Source: Streptomyces jeddahensis
Lineage (GTDB): Bacteria > Actinomycetota > Actinomycetes > Streptomycetales > Streptomycetaceae
Direction: 5' to 3'
Assembly (NCBI RefSeq): GCF_001642995.1
Contig: NZ_LOHS01000141.1
Coordinates: 21,683 to 85,682, forward strand
Length of the DNA: 64,000 bases
This document shows, piece by piece, positions 44,342-53,591 of the stretch. Position numbers and translations under genes: made by a program. The stretch's first letter is position 1. Each line of letters starts with the position of its first letter. The notes under the pieces are model-generated. The model saw only the letters and a list, made by a program, of their open reading frames with translations, did no database searches and had not been told where the DNA came from.

Positions 44342-44769
44342 TGGCACAGAGGATGACTGACGATGAATGGCGGGCCTTCGTCTCGCACGGCACCCGCACC
44401 GGCAAGCTGTCGACCGTCCGCGCCGACGGTGGTCCGCACGTGACACCTGTCTGGTTTCTGCTGGACGGAGACGATCTGGTGTTCAACACCGGACGAGAGT
44501 CGGTGAAGGGACGCAATCTGGCGCGCGACGGCAGGGTGGCGCTGTGCGTCGACGACGACCGTCCGCCGTACGCCTTCGTACTCCTGCGCGGGCACGCGCA
44601 GCTGTCCGAGGACCTCGACGAGGTGCGCCACTGGGCGACGCGGATCGGCGCGCGCTACATGGGTGAGGACAGGGCCGAGGAGTTCGGTGCCCGCAACGGC
44701 GTGCCGGGCGAAGTGCTGGTGCGGGTGAGGATCGATCAGGTGGTGGCGCAGTCCGCGGTCGCGGACTGA
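44341..44769 (+). CDS. PPOX-class F420-dependent oxidoreductase
   Basis: 142 residues of the split-barrel flavin/F420 fold. Pattern HGTRTGKLSTVRADGGPHVT, VWFLLDGDDLVFNTGR and KGRNLARDGRVALCVDDDRP is typical of small TIGR03618-like F420-dependent enzymes. It probably reduces an unknown substrate with F420H2 or binds F420. It is convergent with the conservon. A 16-bp repeat starts at its stop codon. Confidence 0.88.
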   Translation: MAQRMTDDEWRAFVSHGTRTGKLSTVRADGGPHVTPVWFLLDGDDLVFNTGRESVKGRNLARDGRVALCVDDDRPPYAFVLLRGHAQLSEDLDEVRHWATRIGARYMGEDRAEEFGARNGVPGEVLVRVRIDQVVAQSAVAD

Positions 44770-44812
44770 TCACTGCTTACGCTGATCACTCCTCACGCTG
44801 ATCACTCCTCAC
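44765..44812. repeat. 16-bp tandem repeat, three copies, across a stop codon
   Basis: ACTGATCACTGCTTAC (44765-44780) is followed by two identical copies of GCTGATCACTCCTCAC (44781-44796, 44797-44812). The first contains the TGA of the F420/PPOX gene. Confidence 0.8.
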
Positions 44813-44851
44813 GTCGAGCCCTTCGCATCACGGTCGTCCGTGCGTCCGTGA

Positions 44852-45457
44852 TCACCCGACCGAGTCGAGCAGCCGGGCGGTGTGCATCCGCCCGGCGTAC
44901 TCGACCAGCCTGATCAGCACCTCCTTTCCGGAGTCGCGGTCGCGGGCGTCGCACAGCACCACCGGCGTGCCCCGGTCGAGATCGAGGGCGCGTGAGACGT
45001 CGTCGGCACCGTAGGCGCGCGCACCCGGGAAGCAGTTCACCGCCACCACGAACGGGATGTGCCGGTGCTCGAAGTAGTCCACGGCGGGGAAGCAGTCCTC
45101 GAGCCGCCGGGTGTCCGCCAGTACGACGGCGCCGAGGGAGCCCTGCGACAACTCGTCCCACAGGAACCAGAAACGGTCCTGGCCCGGTGTGCCGAAGAGG
45201 TAGAGCGACAGGCCCGACCTGATGGTGATGCGGCCGAAGTCCATGGCGACGGTCGTCGTGGTCTTCTGGTCCACGCCCTCGGTGTCGTCGACCGACTCGC
45301 CTGCCTCGCTCAGCTGTTCCTCGGTACGCAGGGGACGGATCTCGCTGACCGCCCCGACCAGGGTGGTCTTGCCCACCCCGAATCCGCCCGCGACCAGGAT
45401 CTTCAACGCCATCGGGGCCGTCGTCCCGCCCTCGGTCTCAGAGCGCTCGGAGCCCAT
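44852..45457 (-). CDS. cvnD: Conservon small GTPase (CvnD)
   Basis: 201 residues. P-loop LVAGGFGVGKTTLVGAVSE, switch-I Thr in DQKTTTTVAMDFG, switch-II LFGTPGQDRFWFLWDEL and a VNCF (NKxD-like variant) guanine motif, all typical of the MglA/CvnD-type GTPase in actinobacterial conservons. It interacts with the CvnA kinase-like protein through CvnB and CvnC. Its start overlaps the cvnC stop by 20 bases. Last gene of the operon. Confidence 0.93.
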   Translation of the reverse strand: MGSERSETEGGTTAPMALKILVAGGFGVGKTTLVGAVSEIRPLRTEEQLSEAGESVDDTEGVDQKTTTTVAMDFGRITIRSGLSLYLFGTPGQDRFWFLWDELSQGSLGAVVLADTRRLEDCFPAVDYFEHRHIPFVVAVNCFPGARAYGADDVSRALDLDRGTPVVLCDARDRDSGKEVLIRLVEYAGRMHTARLLDSVG

Positions 45458-45854
45458 TGATTACCTCCCTGAGGATCTTTTCGTCGGGGAGCTGGGCAGG
45501 GGGCACCGGCCGGCTGACCGTGATGCAGCCCAGCTCCAGGAGGTCGCCGAGCAGCACCCTGACCACGCCCACGGGCAGATCAGCGCCGGCGGCCAGTTCC
45601 GCGACCGACTGGGTGTCGATGCGGCACAGTTCGATGAGCGCACGGTGCTCCGGCCCGAGAGCCGTCTCGTCGTAGCGCGGCGCGTTCTCGTCGAGCGTGA
45701 TGAGCGCGATGAGGTCGAAGTACGCCCCGGCCGGTCCGGGCCGGGTCCGGCCGCCCGTCATCGCGTACGGGCGGACGAGGGGCCCCGCGTCGTTGTCGTA
45801 CCACCGGTTGCCGGGGTGCCCGGGGGCGCCCGGTGCCGGCATGTCCTCGGTCAT
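45438..45854 (-). CDS. cvnC: Conservon DUF742 protein (CvnC)
   Basis: 138 residues with DUF742 blocks (GPLVRPYAMTGGRTRPG, RALIELCRIDTQSVAELAAG, PVGVVRVLLGDLLELGCITV, and PDEKILREVINGLRAL). DUF742 proteins are the CvnC members and carry a winged-helix-like fold. Short 18-base gap from cvnB, and it overlaps cvnD. It probably links the kinase-like protein to the GTPase module. Confidence 0.93.
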   Translation of the reverse strand: MTEDMPAPGAPGHPGNRWYDNDAGPLVRPYAMTGGRTRPGPAGAYFDLIALITLDENAPRYDETALGPEHRALIELCRIDTQSVAELAAGADLPVGVVRVLLGDLLELGCITVSRPVPPAQLPDEKILREVINGLRAL

Positions 45855-45872
45855 GTGCGTCGCCGCTCTCGG

Positions 45873-46310
45873 TCATCCGCCGGCCGGCGGGCGCGCGGGC
45901 ACGCGCGTGGGGGTGTGCAGATGCTCGCCGACCCGCTTCACCAGCCGCGCCATCTCGTACGCCACGAGACCGATGTCGGCCGTCGCGGCGGTGAGGACGG
46001 CGAGGCAGGAGCCGCTGCCCGCGGCGGCGACGAACAGGAAGCCCTCGTCCAGCTCGACCATGGTCTGGCGCACTCCACCGATGCCGAACTGGCGGCCCGC
46101 GCCCTTGGCGAGGCTGTGGAAGCCCGAGGCCACGGCGGCCAGGTGCTCGGCGTCCTCGCGGGTGAGGGCGGTCGACGCGCCCACGGCGAGACCGTCGTTC
46201 GACAGCACCACGGCGTGCCGGACTTCGGTCACGCGGAGCACCAAGTCGTCCAGCAACCAGTCCAGTTCGCCGGATCGCTGGGCGGCCCCCGTGTTCGGGT
46301 CCTGGATCAT
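45873..46310 (-). CDS. cvnB: Conservon roadblock/LC7 protein (CvnB)
   Basis: 145 residues: ELDWLLDDLVLRVTEVRHAV, VLSNDGLAVGAST, FLFVAAAGSGSCLAVL, TADIGLVAYEMARLVKRVGE. It is the roadblock subunit that modulates the GTPase. Overlaps the cvnA stop by four bases (ATGA). Confidence 0.95.
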   Translation of the reverse strand: MIQDPNTGAAQRSGELDWLLDDLVLRVTEVRHAVVLSNDGLAVGASTALTREDAEHLAAVASGFHSLAKGAGRQFGIGGVRQTMVELDEGFLFVAAAGSGSCLAVLTAATADIGLVAYEMARLVKRVGEHLHTPTRVPARPPAGG

Positions 46311-48877
46311 GCGTGGTCTCCTTCGCTGCTGTCTGCGCCCGATGGGGAGGCGGGTCTGGCGGGAGCGGAGCCGGTGCCGGGCGGCCGGCCGCCGCCGCGC
46401 GCCCAGCCGTCGCGGTACGCCGCCATGCGCTGACGCACCTGCTCCGGAGTGCGCTCGTGGTTGTCCTGAGGGCTCGTATGCGGAACCGGTTCTTCGGCGC
46501 GGTGCTCGCGCAGCTGGGGCGCGAGGCTCGCCTGGCGGACACGACGGGGCAGTCCCTCCGCCCCGCGCGCGTCGGCATCGTCCCTGGTCGGCGGCCGGTG
46601 CAGGCGCAGGGTTGCGACGCCCGGTGGAGGCGCCGGCTCCGAGGAGGTGTCGGGCTTGTCGCGGGCGGCGTGCACGGGTGGGACTAGGGCGGGGCGGGGC
46701 ACCGCCTCGGCCGGGGCGGAGGAGCGGTCGCCGTGCTGCAGGCCCGGTTCATGCACGCGCGCGTAGTGCCTCTCCTCGCCGGCCCCTGTGTCCGCCGTGA
46801 GGGCTGTGGGCTGTTCGACGGTGCCGGTGTGCAGCAGGGCGGTGGGCAGCAGGACGACCGCGGTGGTGCCGCCGTATGGGGAGGTCCTCAGGTGCACTTT
46901 GATGCTGTGGCGGGCCGAGAGCCTGCTGACCACGAAGAGTCCGAGCCGGTCGCTGTCGAACAGGTCGAGCGCCTCGGACTGCGCGATGCGCCGGTTGGCC
47001 TCGGCGAGGGTCTCCTTGCCCATGCCGAGTCCGCGGTCCTCGATTTCCAGGGCGTAGCCGTTGCCGACGGGCTCGCCGTTGATCCGCACCTTGGTGTGGG
47101 GCGGCGAGAACTGGGCGGCATTCTCGACGAGTTCGGCCAGGAGGTGCGTGAGGTCGGCGACCGCGGACCCGATCACCGATGCCTCGGGGAGGTGTCGCAC
47201 CTCCACGCGCGCGTAGTCCTCGATTTCGGAGACCGCCGCGCGCACCACGTTCGTCAGCGAGACGGGCATCCGCCAGGCCCGGCCCGGCGCGGATCCCGAG
47301 AGGATGATCAGGCTCTCCGCGTGCCGCCGCATACGGGTGGTCAGATGGTCCAGGCGGAACAGGTCGCCCAGCTCGTTGGGGTCCTCGGCCCTGCGCTCCA
47401 TGCTGTCCAGGAGGCTGAGCTGGCGGTGCACGAGGACCTGGCTGCGGCGGGCGAGGTTGACGAAGACTCCGGAGATGCCACTGGCGAGCTCCGCGCGTTC
47501 GATGGCGGCGTGCAGCGCTGCGCGGTGGACCGTGCCGAGGGCTTCGGAGACCTGGCCCACCTCGTCCTCGGCGGGCGGCCCCGGCGGTGCTTCGGCGCGG
47601 ATGTCGATCTCCTCGCCGGAGCGCAGTCGCCGCATGGCGTTCGGGAGTTTACGGCGGGCGATCTCCAGGGCGCTGTTGCGCAGGCTCACGAGCTCGACGA
47701 CGAGGCCGCGGCCGATGCGTACGGAGATCACGAGGGAGGCGGCGACCGCGGCGAGGCCCAGAAGGACGGCGGCGCCTGCCGATGTCAGGACGCCTCGGGT
47801 GAACGGGTCGGCCCGGTCCGCGGCCCTGCGAGCCGCATTGGACTGGATGGTGCGCAGATCGTCCTGCACGGTTGCGGCCGAGTCCCACGCGGCCGCCGGG
47901 GCGGCGGCCATCGCCTTACTGCCGGCCGGTGCGAGAAGCACCTTGTCCTCGACGGCGGTCATTGCGGCATAGGCGTTGCCGTCCGCGAGGTCGCGCCAGG
48001 CGGTGCGGTCGGGTCCGCGCAGGTCCGCGGCCGCCGAGTCGGTCAGGGTCCGCCGGGTGTCGACGGCTCCGGTGAACAGGCGCAGCCGTTCACCGTCGAG
48101 GGAGTCGGTGAGCCGCGCGCTGGACAGAAGTGCGTCCTCGCGTGCCAGCATCTCGCCGGCCTGGGAGAACTCGAGCAGCACGCGCGCGTCGGAGCCCAAT
48201 TCGGCGTCCTGGATACCGGTCAGGGCGCCACCGACGCCGAAGGCATGCGAGATGGTCTCGGTGTACTGCTCGTACGCCGCGTCCCAGCCCATCCGGCGCT
48301 CCAGCACCCCGGTGCGCAGGGTGCGCAGGCTCTCGGCGCCGTCGACGAAGGTGCCGAGACGTTCCGCCACGCCGGTGGGGAGGTCGGCGCCGTCGGCGAC
48401 GGTGTGGTCGTCGTCGAGCCGCAGCCTGGCGACCGCGCGGTCGGTCAGTCCAGCCAGTTTCCTGAGCTCGTCCTCGCGTCCGGTGGCGGGCCTGGTCGCG
48501 TACCGCACAGCGGCGGATCGTTCCGCCTGGAGGGCGGCGACCGCGTCGGCGACCGGTGCACGGACCTCGGCGTCGACGCGCTGCAGCTGGCGCAGCCGCG
48601 CGACGTCCTGGGCGGTGCTGACGGTGGCGTACGCCCACAGGGCCAGCAGGGACATGACCGGCACCATGAGCAGGCAGACGATCTTCGCCCGTACGGTGCG
48701 CGGCCGCATCAGCCGTCGTCCCGCGCGCGCCGGCGACTGAGGAGCATGAGGTGGCGCGTCCACGTCCGGGCCGGGATGTTCGTCTGCGGGTGGTCCGGCA
48801 TGGGCGCGGCGGCCGCGTGCAGGGGGCGCGGAACGGGGCGGTGCGCCGGTCGTCTGGATCCTTCGGGGGGTGCGCAT
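46307..48877 (-). CDS. cvnA: Conservon sensor histidine-kinase-like protein (CvnA)
   Basis: 856 residues. The N-terminal tail (60 residues) is Pro/Arg-rich, then a membrane helix (VCLLMVPVMSLLALWAYATV), an extracellular NIT-like sensor region (120-370), a second membrane helix (AAVLLGLAAVAASLVISV), and HAMP-like and DHp-like segments (LSLLDSMERRAEDPNELGD, LDHLTTRMRRHAESL). The HATPase has N-box LTHLLAELVENAAQFSPP and G-box EDRGLGMGKETL. The C-terminal 170 residues are Pro-rich. It is a sensor that signals to the GTPase module. ATG 48877 has GAGGAGG upstream. An MHYT membrane gene precedes it by 89 bases on the same strand. Confidence 0.93.
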   Translation of the reverse strand: MRTPRRIQTTGAPPRSAPPARGRRAHAGPPADEHPGPDVDAPPHAPQSPARAGRRLMRPRTVRAKIVCLLMVPVMSLLALWAYATVSTAQDVARLRQLQRVDAEVRAPVADAVAALQAERSAAVRYATRPATGREDELRKLAGLTDRAVARLRLDDDHTVADGADLPTGVAERLGTFVDGAESLRTLRTGVLERRMGWDAAYEQYTETISHAFGVGGALTGIQDAELGSDARVLLEFSQAGEMLAREDALLSSARLTDSLDGERLRLFTGAVDTRRTLTDSAAADLRGPDRTAWRDLADGNAYAAMTAVEDKVLLAPAGSKAMAAAPAAAWDSAATVQDDLRTIQSNAARRAADRADPFTRGVLTSAGAAVLLGLAAVAASLVISVRIGRGLVVELVSLRNSALEIARRKLPNAMRRLRSGEEIDIRAEAPPGPPAEDEVGQVSEALGTVHRAALHAAIERAELASGISGVFVNLARRSQVLVHRQLSLLDSMERRAEDPNELGDLFRLDHLTTRMRRHAESLIILSGSAPGRAWRMPVSLTNVVRAAVSEIEDYARVEVRHLPEASVIGSAVADLTHLLAELVENAAQFSPPHTKVRINGEPVGNGYALEIEDRGLGMGKETLAEANRRIAQSEALDLFDSDRLGLFVVSRLSARHSIKVHLRTSPYGGTTAVVLLPTALLHTGTVEQPTALTADTGAGEERHYARVHEPGLQHGDRSSAPAEAVPRPALVPPVHAARDKPDTSSEPAPPPGVATLRLHRPPTRDDADARGAEGLPRRVRQASLAPQLREHRAEEPVPHTSPQDNHERTPEQVRQRMAAYRDGWARGGGRPPGTGSAPARPASPSGADSSEGDHA

Positions 48878-48966
48878 GGCCTCCTCGTTCGGAAGGGTTC
48901 GGGGGCGTGACTGCCGGGCCGTCGCGGCTGGGCGTGCTGTCGGACCGTCGTCGGCCCGGGCCGCTG

Positions 48967-49740
48967 CTATCGGGCGACGCTCTCGACCGGCCGCTGGGCC
49001 GACGCGGAGGCCTCGCGCTCCCCCGCGGTGGGGGACAGCGCGACGAACGCCGAGGTCAGGAACAGGTAGGAACCGAGGCCCACGGCAAGGGGGAAGATGA
49101 ACTGCATGACCGTGGCCCCGGGCAGGACCGTGCCGGAGGGGGCGACCTGCACACTCACCGCCATCATTCCGGTGTAGTGCATGCTGCTCACCGCCCCGCC
49201 CATGACGAGGGATGCGACGGCGACTGCGATGGGCGACTTGATGTTGAGCCCCGCCCAGAGGGCCGCGGTCGCAGCGACCACGGCGATCACGACGGAGAGC
49301 CCGACGAGCAGCGGGTCGTAGTCCACATCACCGTGCAACCGCAGCGCCGCCATGCCGAGGTAGTGCATGCTCGCGACGCCGAGTCCAGTCGTCAGGCCGC
49401 CCAGTGCGAGCGCCCGGCCACGGTCGCGGCCGTAGCCGACGGCGAAGACACCCGCGCCGACGACGATCATCGCGACGATCAGGCTGAGGATGGTCAGCGG
49501 TACGTTGTAGCGGATCTCCGTGCCGCTGACGCTGAAGCCGAGCATCGCCACGAAGTGCATCGTCCAGATTCCGGTGCCGATGGCGGAGGCGGCGGTGATG
49601 AGCCAGTTGCGGCGGGAGCGTCCGGTGGCGGCGAGCGCGCGGACGGTGCAGCGCAGGCCGAGCGCAGCGCCGATGCACGCCATGACGTATGACAGCACGG
49701 GGGTAAGCCAGCCGAAGGCGGCGTGGTCCAGGTGTCCCAT
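48967..49740 (-). CDS. MHYT-domain integral membrane sensor protein
   Basis: 257 residues with seven membrane helices. Three MHYT repeats with metal-binding Met-His residues: TMHFVAMLGFS, SMHYLGMAALR and SMHYTGMMAVS. MHYT domains are proposed to bind copper and sense diatomic gases such as O2, CO or NO. The C-terminal tail has no signalling domain, so it would work through partners. It is transcribed in the same direction just upstream of the conservon, suggesting functional coupling to CvnA. Confidence 0.93.
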   Translation of the reverse strand: MGHLDHAAFGWLTPVLSYVMACIGAALGLRCTVRALAATGRSRRNWLITAASAIGTGIWTMHFVAMLGFSVSGTEIRYNVPLTILSLIVAMIVVGAGVFAVGYGRDRGRALALGGLTTGLGVASMHYLGMAALRLHGDVDYDPLLVGLSVVIAVVAATAALWAGLNIKSPIAVAVASLVMGGAVSSMHYTGMMAVSVQVAPSGTVLPGATVMQFIFPLAVGLGSYLFLTSAFVALSPTAGEREASASAQRPVESVAR

Positions 49741-49891
49741 GGCCCAGGGACGCTAGTCGCGGCCGGGGCGCACAACAGGCGCGCATTTCGAAAGCTGTTG
49801 GAATATGACAGAGAGATGTACCTGAACGATCGCGTCACGCTCGAACATGTGCATGGTCCTCGCCTGAGCGAGGGTGGAGGATCATGGGTGC

Positions 49892-50491
49892 ATGAGCGAC
49901 GACCACACACGCGTTCAGGAGTTCTTCACGGCACGCGCCGCCGACTGGGACACGCGCTTCCCCGACGACGGTCCCGCCTTTCGCGCCGCTGTCGGCGAAC
50001 TCGGACTGCGCCCGGGCGACCGTGTCCTCGACGCGGGATGCGGCACAGGGCGTGCCCTGCCCGCGCTGCGGGACGCCGTCGGACCCTCCGGGGTCGTGCT
50101 CGGCGCCGATGTCACCCCGGCGATGCTGGAGGCCGCCGTACGGGCCGGCCGCGACCGTGACGGGCTTCTCGTGCTCGCCGACGTCGCACGGTTGCCCCTG
50201 AGGACGGAGTCGCTCGACGCGGTGTTCGCCGCCGGCCTGATCGCGCATCTGCCGGAACCGGCCGAGAATCTACGGGAGTTGGCACGCGTGGTGCGCCCCG
50301 GCGGCCTCCTCGCGCTGTTCCACCCCATCGGCCGGGCGACGCTGGCCGCGCGGCAGGGCCGCCGGATCACGCCGGACGATCTGCGGGCCGAGGACAATCT
50401 CGGGCCGCTGCTGGCCGGCTCGGGCTGGCGCATGACGTCGTACGTCGACGAGGACGCCCGATTCCTGGCGCTGGCCGTGCGCCGGGCGTGA
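49892..50491 (+). CDS. Class I SAM-dependent methyltransferase
   Basis: 199 residues. SAM motif I VLDAGCGTGRALPAL, motif II-like region VLADVARLPLRTESLDAVFA, and VVRPGGLLALFHP are intact. The acceptor is unknown. ATG 49892; GATCAT (49880-49885) may be a leaderless -10. It is alone, divergent from the MHYT gene. Confidence 0.88.
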   Translation: MSDDHTRVQEFFTARAADWDTRFPDDGPAFRAAVGELGLRPGDRVLDAGCGTGRALPALRDAVGPSGVVLGADVTPAMLEAAVRAGRDRDGLLVLADVARLPLRTESLDAVFAAGLIAHLPEPAENLRELARVVRPGGLLALFHPIGRATLAARQGRRITPDDLRAEDNLGPLLAGSGWRMTSYVDEDARFLALAVRRA

Positions 50492-50647
50492 GCTCACCAG
50501 CACGGCGGGCCTTCACCCGCGGGCCGTCGGCGGCGGCGCGGATCGCCGCCCACCCCAGGCCCTCTTCTGCCGCCCGGGTTCTGACTCTACGTTGAGGGGC
50601 ACAAACGAGCGATCTGTGGTGACGGTCAGACAGGGGGAAGCGGCCAC

Positions 50648-50944
50648 ATGATGCACAGACTCCGCAAGCTCTTTCACGCTCCGGCGGCGGAATCCGGGCG
50701 GAAACGAACACACAACGTCTTCGAGGCGGCGGCCGTACACGTGGCGGCGTGCGCCGAGGACGATCAGGACCAGATGGACGAGGCGGCTTCCTGGGTGTCA
50801 CCGGAAGCCCTGTCCTTCGGCGTCAGAGAGCTCGCGTGCCGCGCGGTCATCGCGCTCGCCCGTGAGCGCGGCGAGTCCCCTCAGGCCGTCGCTCGTACGC
50901 TCCTCGGCCTGCCCGTCGCGGACCCGGCATGCCCTGAATCGTAG
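50648..50944 (+). CDS. Small protein of unknown function
   Basis: 98 residues, mostly helical. Basic N-terminus MMHRLRKLFHA, then a helical region (NVFEAAAVHVAACAEDDQDQ, EALSFGVRELACRAVIALAR). GGGGGAAG lies before ATG 50648 (or ATG 50651). No known domain recognised. It lies 156 bases after the methyltransferase. Confidence 0.55.
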   Translation: MMHRLRKLFHAPAAESGRKRTHNVFEAAAVHVAACAEDDQDQMDEAASWVSPEALSFGVRELACRAVIALARERGESPQAVARTLLGLPVADPACPES

Positions 50945-51052
50945 GAGGCGGCCTGCGGCGACCTCGATCGAATTCCAGTCCATAGGCCCTCGACTAGCTC
51001 GTCTGCGAATGGTTAGGGTGCGCCGACGAACGAAGCTGATGGGGAGGCTGGG

Positions 51053-51919
51053 ATGGCCGGGACGGACGAGGCCGTCGCCGCTACGGAGGACGACGCGCTC
51101 TACGTGCTGACGGCGGTGCTGCTCACACCTGCTCAGTTCCCGAGCGTCCTGGGCGACGACTACCCGGAGGCGTGCGAGGCACTGGGCCTCACACCGCTTG
51201 CCGACGGCTACGGCCTGGTGCTCGGTCAGGACGGCGCGGGCGCGCGCTGGACGGTGGTCGTCGACGACGTGTCACTGGTGGCCGTCGCGATCGCGTCCTG
51301 GGACTGCGGCATGGAGTACGACTTGTCGCCCGACGAGCGCACGGTGGTGGCCGCCCTGCCGGGCTGGCCCCTCGCGGTGGCCGTCGCCACGCCGGGGGTG
51401 CCGGCCCCGCACGACCCCGAGCCGGACCCAGAACTGACCGACCGGCCGCCGCTCTCGCCGCCCGACACCAGTACCTGGGGCCCGGCCCAACGGCGGCTCG
51501 GAGCCGACGAGATCGCACTCCAGTGGGCTGCCTGGCGGGAGCAGATCGACGACGCCGACTTCGCCCCCGCCCCCGCTCCGGACGGCGCAGGCGCGGAGGA
51601 GCCGGCCCCGCCGGCCGGCGCGACGGCGGGCGCGGAGAGCGGCCGCACGCCGCACAGCGGCATACGGCGGGTCCTCGCGGAGGCGCGTTTCTACCTGGAC
51701 AATCCGCCCCCGCTGGGACGTGTGCGGTCCTCGTTCGCGTCCGGCGAGGCGCGCACGCTGCGTGCCGACGGCCCGGGCTGGTCCCTGGTCGCCCGGACCG
51801 ACGACATCGCGTTCGTCCTGCTCGACGACGAGCCCGGAGAGGTGCTTCCGGTCGGCCGCGGACCTGAGCTGCCCGCACTCCTCGAGGCGCTCGACAAGAT
51901 GGCCGTACGTCCGGCCTGA
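51053..51919 (+). CDS. Hypothetical protein, Streptomyces-type
   Basis: 288 residues. An N-terminal globular part (ALYVLTAVLLTPAQFPSVLG, ARWTVVVDDVSLVAVAIASW) and a C-terminal one (RVLAEARFYLDNPPPLG, RADGPGWSLVARTDDIAFVL) are joined by a Pro/Ala-rich linker at about residues 115-200. No catalytic motif. The two ends may form a split domain. The start is ATG 51053, with ATGGGGAGGCTGGG upstream. Followed by a repeat-rich 250-bp gap. Confidence 0.6.
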   Translation: MAGTDEAVAATEDDALYVLTAVLLTPAQFPSVLGDDYPEACEALGLTPLADGYGLVLGQDGAGARWTVVVDDVSLVAVAIASWDCGMEYDLSPDERTVVAALPGWPLAVAVATPGVPAPHDPEPDPELTDRPPLSPPDTSTWGPAQRRLGADEIALQWAAWREQIDDADFAPAPAPDGAGAEEPAPPAGATAGAESGRTPHSGIRRVLAEARFYLDNPPPLGRVRSSFASGEARTLRADGPGWSLVARTDDIAFVLLDDEPGEVLPVGRGPELPALLEALDKMAVRPA

Positions 51920-52018
51920 GGCGCACGGGACCTGTGACGCGCAGGACCCGATGCACACCGGACCTGAGGCACACCGGACTTCAGGCACACGGCCCTCAGG
52001 CACACGGGGCGCACACCG
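51920..52018. repeat. 15-16 bp degenerate tandem repeats after a stop codon
   Basis: Repeats of the form GG(A/C)C(C/T)T(G/C)AGGCACAC(C/G) run from just past the stop to about 52018, including GGACCTGAGGCACACC, GGACTTCAGGCACAC and GGCCCTCAGGCACAC. Confidence 0.65.
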
Positions 52019-52170
52019 GGGATTCGGGGGATACACGCCCCACACGGATACCCGCCCCACACATAACGCCACTCGCGCATATGGTCCCAACCCATAGCTG
52101 CCCTCCGGCGACGACAGCACGATGAGGCCGCCCACCCGCCGCTGCGTTCCGTTGTGCCACGGAGGCTCTC

Positions 52171-53553
52171 ATGCGTGTGTCCAGAGGTGTTCCGCTGCTC
52201 GCCTCAGCTCTGCTTGCGGTCGTCGCCACCGGCCCGGCCGCGGCGGGGTCCGCATCCGGCCGCCCGGCGGACCCCGGCGGCGCTCACTGTGCCCGGCAGG
52301 AGCACGTCCGGGTTACCGGTGCCGCGCACCAGCAGCTCGCCTGTCTGCCGGACCTGACGACGGCGGCCCTCGCCGGAACGCCGTACACGGACACGGCGGA
52401 CCAGGCCGGTCTCACCGCGGCGGGCACCCGCAGTCCGTCCGGGGTGCCCGGTCTGCAGATCGACGGGTACTTCCCGGACACCTCGCACTCCAACGCCACG
52501 CACGGCTGGCGGCACGACGCACAGTTCGTGATCCGCCTGCCCGACCGCTGGAACGGAGGTCTCGTGGTGACGGGGGCGCCCGGCACCCGCAAGCAGTACG
52601 CGACCGACAAGGCCATTTCCGACCATGTGCTGGCCCTGGGTTACGCCTACGCGGCCACCGACAAGGGCAACAGCGGGGCCGACTTCTACCGCGACGGCAG
52701 GCGGCCCGGCGACGCGGTCGCCGAATGGAACATGCGCACCACCCAGCTCACACGCGCCGCGCAGCAGGCGGTGGCGAAGCGCTACGGCCAGGCCCCGCGG
52801 CGCACGTACATGACCGGGATCTCCAACGGCGGCTATCTGACGCGCTGGCAGCTCGAGAACCATCCGGAGCTGTACGACGGCGGTGTCGACTGGGAGGGCG
52901 CGCTCTGGACCGCGGAGGGCCCGAACCTGCTCACCTCGCTGCCCTCGGCGGTGGCCCGGAGCCTGGGAAAGGCCCGGGACGAGGACCTGTACGCGGTCGG
53001 CTTCGCGCGCGGTTCCGAGTTCCTGTGGCCGTACCACGAGAAGGCGTACTGGGGAGTGACGCAGAAGATCTACCGTGCCGAGTTCGACCCGGCGTACGAC
53101 CCCGCGCGCCCGGGCTCCTCGGCCGGTTCCACGCCGGAGCAGGTCCTGGCGCCGTGTGCCTCGGACGCTGCGTACGACTACGCGTCGCGCCCCGCGTCCG
53201 TCCACCGTGCCGTCGCACGCGTCGCGCTGACCGGCCGCATCGGCAGGCCGCTGATCACGCTGCACGGCGATCTCGACGCGCTGCTGCCGAAGGCCGCCGA
53301 CTCCGATGTGTACGCCCGGATGATCGACGGCAGGGGCCGTGACGGTATGCACCGCTACTACACCGTCGAGGGCGGCACGCACACCGACGGCCTGTACGAC
53401 ACGTATCCGGACCGGCTGCGGCCCATCCTGCCGTGCTACCGGGCGGCCTTCGGGGCGCTCACCGCATGGGTCGAGGACGGATCCGTGCCGCCCGCGGACC
53501 GCACCATAGCCCGGCCCGCGAGCGGCGACGTCGTCAACTCCTGCGAGATATAG
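52171..53553 (+). CDS. Secreted tannase/feruloyl-esterase-like alpha/beta hydrolase
   Basis: 460 residues. Signal peptide LLASALLAVVATGPAAAGSA, then an alpha/beta-hydrolase core: nucleophile motif TGISNGGYLTRW, FVIRLPDRWNGGLVVTGAPG, ITLHGDLDALLPKAADSDVY with the likely acid Asp, and a C-terminal His in VEGGTHTDGLYD. Overall similar to tannase/feruloyl esterase or 3-hydroxybutyrate-oligomer hydrolases. It probably hydrolyses extracellular esters. ATG 52171. It ends in a terminator hairpin shared with the convergent small gene. Confidence 0.85.
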   Translation: MRVSRGVPLLASALLAVVATGPAAAGSASGRPADPGGAHCARQEHVRVTGAAHQQLACLPDLTTAALAGTPYTDTADQAGLTAAGTRSPSGVPGLQIDGYFPDTSHSNATHGWRHDAQFVIRLPDRWNGGLVVTGAPGTRKQYATDKAISDHVLALGYAYAATDKGNSGADFYRDGRRPGDAVAEWNMRTTQLTRAAQQAVAKRYGQAPRRTYMTGISNGGYLTRWQLENHPELYDGGVDWEGALWTAEGPNLLTSLPSAVARSLGKARDEDLYAVGFARGSEFLWPYHEKAYWGVTQKIYRAEFDPAYDPARPGSSAGSTPEQVLAPCASDAAYDYASRPASVHRAVARVALTGRIGRPLITLHGDLDALLPKAADSDVYARMIDGRGRDGMHRYYTVEGGTHTDGLYDTYPDRLRPILPCYRAAFGALTAWVEDGSVPPADRTIARPASGDVVNSCEI

Positions 53554-53559
53554 GGGCGC

Positions 53560-53591
53560 CGGCCGCTGGGCGACGCTCGTCTCAGCGGCCG
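53560..53591. terminator. Hairpin between convergent genes
   Basis: CGGCCGCTG (53560-53568) pairs with CAGCGGCCG (53583-53591) around a 14-base loop. The right arm overlaps the stop region of the minus-strand small gene. Confidence 0.6.

Noticed and set aside
44821..44851. Terminator between the F420/PPOX gene and cvnD
   Set aside because: Only a weak mismatched TCACGG/CCGTGA stem is visible, too poor to call.
46733..48910. Very long plus-strand open frame opposite cvnA
   Set aside because: It is antisense to a clear histidine-kinase-like protein and has no recognisable domain.
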